Below are positions 6,583 to 9,235 of a stretch of DNA of 9,235 bases, piece by piece. A program made the translations under genes and the position numbers. Within the stretch, counting starts at the first letter, position 1; each line of letters opens with the position of its first letter. The notes beneath the pieces were generated by a model. The model was not told the DNA's origin, did not search any database, and worked only from the letters and a program-made list of their open reading frames with translations. The DNA is from Chloroflexota bacterium (lineage in GTDB: Bacteria > Chloroflexota > Dehalococcoidia > Lucifugimonadales > UBA3495), in NCBI GenBank assembly GCA_022561675.1, contig JADFQT010000085.1, forward strand, positions 1-9,235, read 5' to 3'.

Positions 6583-7797
6583 TTGTCCAAGCGTAGACTT
6601 GCCGACCTGGATGTAGCCGGGAAGCGGGTTCTGGTCAGGGTGGACTTCAACGTGCCCATCGAGCAGGGTCTTGAAATCAACGCCGCCATCGCTGCCTACG
6701 ACCAGCGGCTGCGGGCCACCCTGCCCACGGTGGATTTTCTGCTGCAGCAGGACTGCAAGGTCATCCTCTGCTCCCACTTGGGGCGGCCCGCCGGCGCTGT
6801 GGACGAATCCCTGAGACTGGCGCCGGTGGGAGACCGCCTGGCCATATTATTGAAGCATCCGGTCCAAAACCTCAGCGACTGTGTCGGTCCCAAGGTGGAA
6901 TCGGTTATTGGCTCTATGCAGCCGAAAGACATCATCCTGCTGGAAAACCTCCGGTTCCACTTGGGGGAAGAGAAGAACGAGCCGGAGTTCGCCAGAAGCC
7001 TGGCTAGATTGGCTGATTGCTTCGTCATGGATGCCTTCGCCGTGGCCCATCGAGCTCATGCGTCCACCGTGGGAGTGGGCCAGCACCTGCCTGCGGCGAT
7101 GGGGCTGCTGGTTCAGCGAGAGGTTGAGTCCCTGGGGAAGGCGCTGGAATCGCCGGAGCCTCCGGTGGCAGCGCTGCTGGGCGGGGCCAAGGTCAGCGAT
7201 AAAATCCTGGTGCTGGAAAATCTGCTGGATAAACTGGACCAGCTGTTTATCGGCGGCGGGATGTCGGTAACCTTCCTGCGCTGCCAGGGCTTCCAAACTG
7301 GCGCGTCGGCCATCGAAGAGGACCGGCTGGACTTCGCCAGAGAGCTCTTGGAGCGGGCCCGGTCCCAAAAAATACGGGTGTTCCTGCCCGAGGACCTGGT
7401 CGTCGCCAGTGAATTCGCCGTCGACCCCAGGGAGGTCCGAACTGTGCCGTCGGATGAGGTGCCGAAAGGCTGGTATATCATGGATATCGGCGCCGAATCT
7501 GCCAGCGCTTTTGCCAAGGGGCTGGCAGAGTGCAAAACCATCATTTGGAATGGACCGATGGGGGTTTTCGAGATGCCGCGCTTCAGCCTGGGAACTCGGC
7601 AGGTAGCGACGGCAATCGGTGGGCTCAAAGACGCGACCACCGCGACCACGATCGTAGGCGGGGGTTCGACCGCGGAGGCGGTGGAAAAGCTGGGACTGGT
7701 GGACCAGATGACCCACGTTTCTACCGGCGGCGGTGCATCCCTAGAGTTTTTGGAAGGCAAAGAGCTACCCGGGATAGCCGCACTGCCCGACGCCTAG
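6583..7797 (+). CDS. pgk: Phosphoglycerate kinase
   Basis: It transfers phosphate between 1,3-bisphosphoglycerate and ADP, yielding 3-phosphoglycerate and ATP, in glycolysis or, in reverse, in gluconeogenesis; a cytosolic two-domain monomer. The 404-aa length is typical. Motifs seen: VRVDFNVP (18-25), SHLGRP (64-69, 3-phosphoglycerate binding), LLENLRFHLGEEKN (119-132), DAFAVAHR (150-157, where DAFGTAHR is commoner), GGAKVSDK (200-207), NGPMGVFE (323-330), the nucleotide-binding GGGST (359-363) and STGGGASLEFLEG (380-392). The start is TTG at 6583, giving the usual MSKxxxxDLDVxGKRVLVRVDFN opening, with AGGGAG (6568-6573) 9 nt upstream. It follows the prenyl-synthase-like gene after 94 nt and precedes apgM, the next enzyme in the pathway. 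Confidence 0.97.
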   Translation: MSKRRLADLDVAGKRVLVRVDFNVPIEQGLEINAAIAAYDQRLRATLPTVDFLLQQDCKVILCSHLGRPAGAVDESLRLAPVGDRLAILLKHPVQNLSDCVGPKVESVIGSMQPKDIILLENLRFHLGEEKNEPEFARSLARLADCFVMDAFAVAHRAHASTVGVGQHLPAAMGLLVQREVESLGKALESPEPPVAALLGGAKVSDKILVLENLLDKLDQLFIGGGMSVTFLRCQGFQTGASAIEEDRLDFARELLERARSQKIRVFLPEDLVVASEFAVDPREVRTVPSDEVPKGWYIMDIGAESASAFAKGLAECKTIIWNGPMGVFEMPRFSLGTRQVATAIGGLKDATTATTIVGGGSTAEAVEKLGLVDQMTHVSTGGGASLEFLEGKELPGIAALPDA

Positions 7798-7822
7798 AGG
7801 GAGTGTGAGAAGCCTTCTTTTG

Positions 7823-7904
7823 GTCATTGCGAGCAAAGCGAAGCAATCTAGCCCCTCTGGGATTGCTTCGTCGTCCCGATTACATCGGGACTTCTCGCAA
7901 TGAC
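7823..7904. repeat. 82-base palindromic repeat element able to fold as a three-way junction
   Basis: An outer 11-bp perfect stem pairs GTCATTGCGAG (7823-7833) with CTCGCAATGAC (7894-7904). Inside it are a 10-bp perfect stem CGAAGCAATC (7839-7848) with GATTGCTTCG (7861-7870), and an 8-bp perfect stem GTCCCGAT (7873-7880) with ATCGGGAC (7884-7891) across a 3-nt loop. From memory, repeats beginning TCATTGCGAG and containing GATTGCTTCG are dispersed in many copies in diverse bacterial genomes, including Chloroflexota; I could not count copies here. It lies between pgk and apgM, and could influence termination, mRNA stability or expression of apgM. Read through in frame it yields only a spurious extension of apgM. 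Confidence 0.88.
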
Positions 7905-7946
7905 ATTTTACACACGGGCCATGCGGCCGGGAGTGAATGTAGACAA

Positions 7947-9152
7947 ATGATAGACTTGGAGCAACTGCGCGACTGCTACGTTTCCACCCCGTCCAAAATT
8001 GTGTTATTGGTGGTGGATGGTTTGGGGGGGCTGGCCCACCCGGATACGGGCCGCTCCGAGCTGGAAACCGCGAATTTGCCCAACCTGGACGCCATGGCCC
8101 AAGAGAGCGCCTGTGGTTTGACCACGCCGGTGCTGCCCGGCGTGGCTCCCGGCAGCGGACCGGGTCACCTGGCGCTATTTGGCTACGATCCTCTGAAGTA
8201 CCTGATTGGCCGGGGCGCCCTGGAGGCCCTGGGCGTTGAGGTGGAGTTGCGCCCCGGCGACGTGGCGGCCCGGGGCAATTTCTGCACGGTGGACGATAGC
8301 GGGTCGTTGGTCGACCGGCGGGCCGGACGTATTCCCACCGAGCTGAGTGCCCCCTTGTGCCGTCGGCTGGACGGCATCGAGTTGGATGGAGTGCGAGTGG
8401 ATGTGTTCCCGGTGCAAGATTACCGGTTCGTTTTGCGGCTTCGGGGCGAGGGATTGTCCGAGCGGGTGAGTGAGACCGATCCCCAGATCACCGGCGTGCC
8501 GGCCCTGGAGGTAAAGCCCCTGGAGCCTGCGGCCAAGAAAACCGCCCAGCTGGTTAATCAGTTTGTCGACCAGGCCAGACGGCTGCTCTCGGAAGAGGAG
8601 CGAGGCAACATGGTGCTGCTGCGCGGTTGGGCCCAACTGCCCAGCCTGCCGCCCATGGGCGAAGTTTACCGGCTCCAACCGGCGGCCATCGCTGCCTATC
8701 CCATGTATCGAGGTCTGGCTACGGTGGCCGGCATGAAAATCATACCCACCGGCATGAGCTTCTCCGATGAGGTGGAGACTCTGCGGGCTAACTACGATGC
8801 CCACGATTTTTTCTTCATCCATTACAAGCCTGCCGACGCCGCTGGAGAGGATGGTGACTTCGACGCCAAGGTGCGGGCTCTGGAGGCGCTGGACCCGCTG
8901 ATTCCCCAAATCCGCGCTCTAAACCCGGACGTTTTCATGGTGGCCGGGGATCACGCGACTCCCGCAATTATGGCGGCGCATAGCTGGCACCCGGTGCCTT
9001 TTATGCTGAACTCCTCCTTGACCCGGGGCGAGGGAGTAGCGTCATTCGATGAAAAAGCCTGCGGGTTGGGGTCCATTGGGCGGATTCCCGCCACCAACAT
9101 CATGCTGCTGGCCCTGTCCCACTCGGGCAAGCTAACCAAATTCGGACCCTAG
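7947..9152 (+). CDS. apgM: 2,3-bisphosphoglycerate-independent phosphoglycerate mutase, archaeal type
   Basis: It interconverts 3-phosphoglycerate and 2-phosphoglycerate; a metalloenzyme of the alkaline phosphatase superfamily, distinct from the ordinary GpmI and GpmA enzymes. The 401-aa product shows VVDGLGGLAHPDTGRSELETA (22-42, metal Asp24), the nucleophile region GVAPGSGPGHLALFGYDP (65-82, predicted catalytic Ser70), KPADAAGEDGDFDAK (294-308) and VAGDHATPAIMAAHSWHPVP (332-351, metal Asp335/His336). Glu301 occupies the place where many archaeal members have His (AGHDGD). I chose ATG 7947; the upstream GTG/TTG-started frame from 7827 runs through the palindromic repeat and adds 40 unconvincing residues. 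GGGAG lies about 13 nt before this ATG, rather far. Directly after pgk, it supplies the next step of glycolysis/gluconeogenesis. Confidence 0.94.
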   Translation: MIDLEQLRDCYVSTPSKIVLLVVDGLGGLAHPDTGRSELETANLPNLDAMAQESACGLTTPVLPGVAPGSGPGHLALFGYDPLKYLIGRGALEALGVEVELRPGDVAARGNFCTVDDSGSLVDRRAGRIPTELSAPLCRRLDGIELDGVRVDVFPVQDYRFVLRLRGEGLSERVSETDPQITGVPALEVKPLEPAAKKTAQLVNQFVDQARRLLSEEERGNMVLLRGWAQLPSLPPMGEVYRLQPAAIAAYPMYRGLATVAGMKIIPTGMSFSDEVETLRANYDAHDFFFIHYKPADAAGEDGDFDAKVRALEALDPLIPQIRALNPDVFMVAGDHATPAIMAAHSWHPVPFMLNSSLTRGEGVASFDEKACGLGSIGRIPATNIMLLALSHSGKLTKFGP

Positions 9153-9184
9153 CAGGTTACTGAGCCTAGAATATATAGGTAAAC

Positions 9185-9204
9185 ACGGTTGGAGCAGCCA
9201 CCGT
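9185..9204. repeat. Bulged hairpin after apgM
   Basis: ACGG-T-TGG (9185-9192) pairs with CCACCGT (9198-9204), leaving one bulged T and a 5-nt loop. It is followed by TTGGGG, not a T run, so it is not a standard intrinsic terminator, though its position 33 bases after the apgM stop would fit a role in 3'-end formation. Confidence 0.3.
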
Positions 9205-9206
9205 TT

Positions 9207-9235
9207 GGGGAAATCCCCCTCAGTCCCCCTTTTCA
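9207..9235. repeat. C-rich repeat, cut by the window end
   Basis: GGGGAAATCCCC (9207-9218) is a small palindrome, and TCCCCCT occurs at 9214-9220 and 9224-9230 with a 10-base period. From memory, 'AATCCCCCT...TCCCCCTTT' is the beginning of a dispersed palindromic repeat common in metagenome-derived genomes, whose second arm (AAGGGGGA) would lie just past the window. This cannot be confirmed here. Confidence 0.4.

Noticed and set aside
6847..7716. 289-codon open frame on the minus strand opposite pgk
   Set aside because: It is antisense to an unmistakable pgk, has low-complexity composition typical of GC-rich shadow frames, and shows no motif.
7827..7946. N-terminal 40-residue extension of ApgM from an upstream start
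   Set aside because: The extra residues are translated from the palindromic repeat; the conserved family sequence begins around ATG 7947, and spurious peptides from this repeat are a known annotation artefact type.
8175..8909. 244-codon open frame on the minus strand opposite apgM
   Set aside because: It is a shadow of the conserved apgM frame, rich in H, Q and G, with no recognisable domain.

Overview
The window is a compact, fairly GC-rich stretch of bacterial chromosome carrying mostly core metabolism. Gene content points to a Chloroflexota bacterium of the Dehalococcoidia/SAR202 kind: an archaeal-type (apgM) phosphoglycerate mutase directly after pgk, a divergent polyprenyl-synthase-like protein with a YHLGW segment, frequent TTG/GTG starts, and a dispersed palindromic repeat. 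That placement is recalled from family features and was not tested by a search.

Left block, minus strand, read from about 4300 down to 284: guaA (GMP synthetase), purD (GAR synthetase), a 197-aa protein of unknown function whose start overlaps the end of purD, and a 154-aa very acidic protein of unknown function. The first three are tightly packed (16-nt gap, then a 33-34-nt overlap), so they are probably cotranscribed; the fourth follows after 88 nt. Purine nucleotide synthesis is the clear theme of the first two. The 283 bases beyond the last gene hold no gene but can form two adjacent stem-loops.

Divergent centre, 4302-4635: a strand switch of 334 bases with the presumed guaA leader (two hairpins) and the promoter region of the rightward genes.

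Right block, plus strand: tsaC/sua5 (tRNA threonylcarbamoyladenosine synthesis); a 230-base spacer with a nested inverted repeat and a 39-base-period tandem duplication; a polyprenyl-synthase homologue whose catalytic motifs are nearly all lost; pgk; an 82-base palindromic repeat that can fold into a three-way junction; apgM; and a C-rich repeat cut off by the window end. pgk and apgM catalyse successive steps of glycolysis/gluconeogenesis (1,3-bisphosphoglycerate to 3-phosphoglycerate to 2-phosphoglycerate).

No defence system, CRISPR array, insertion sequence, tRNA or rRNA was seen. The items most worth a second look are the apparently inactive prenyl synthase and the duplicated sequence before it, the two unknown proteins behind purD, and the three-armed palindromic element.
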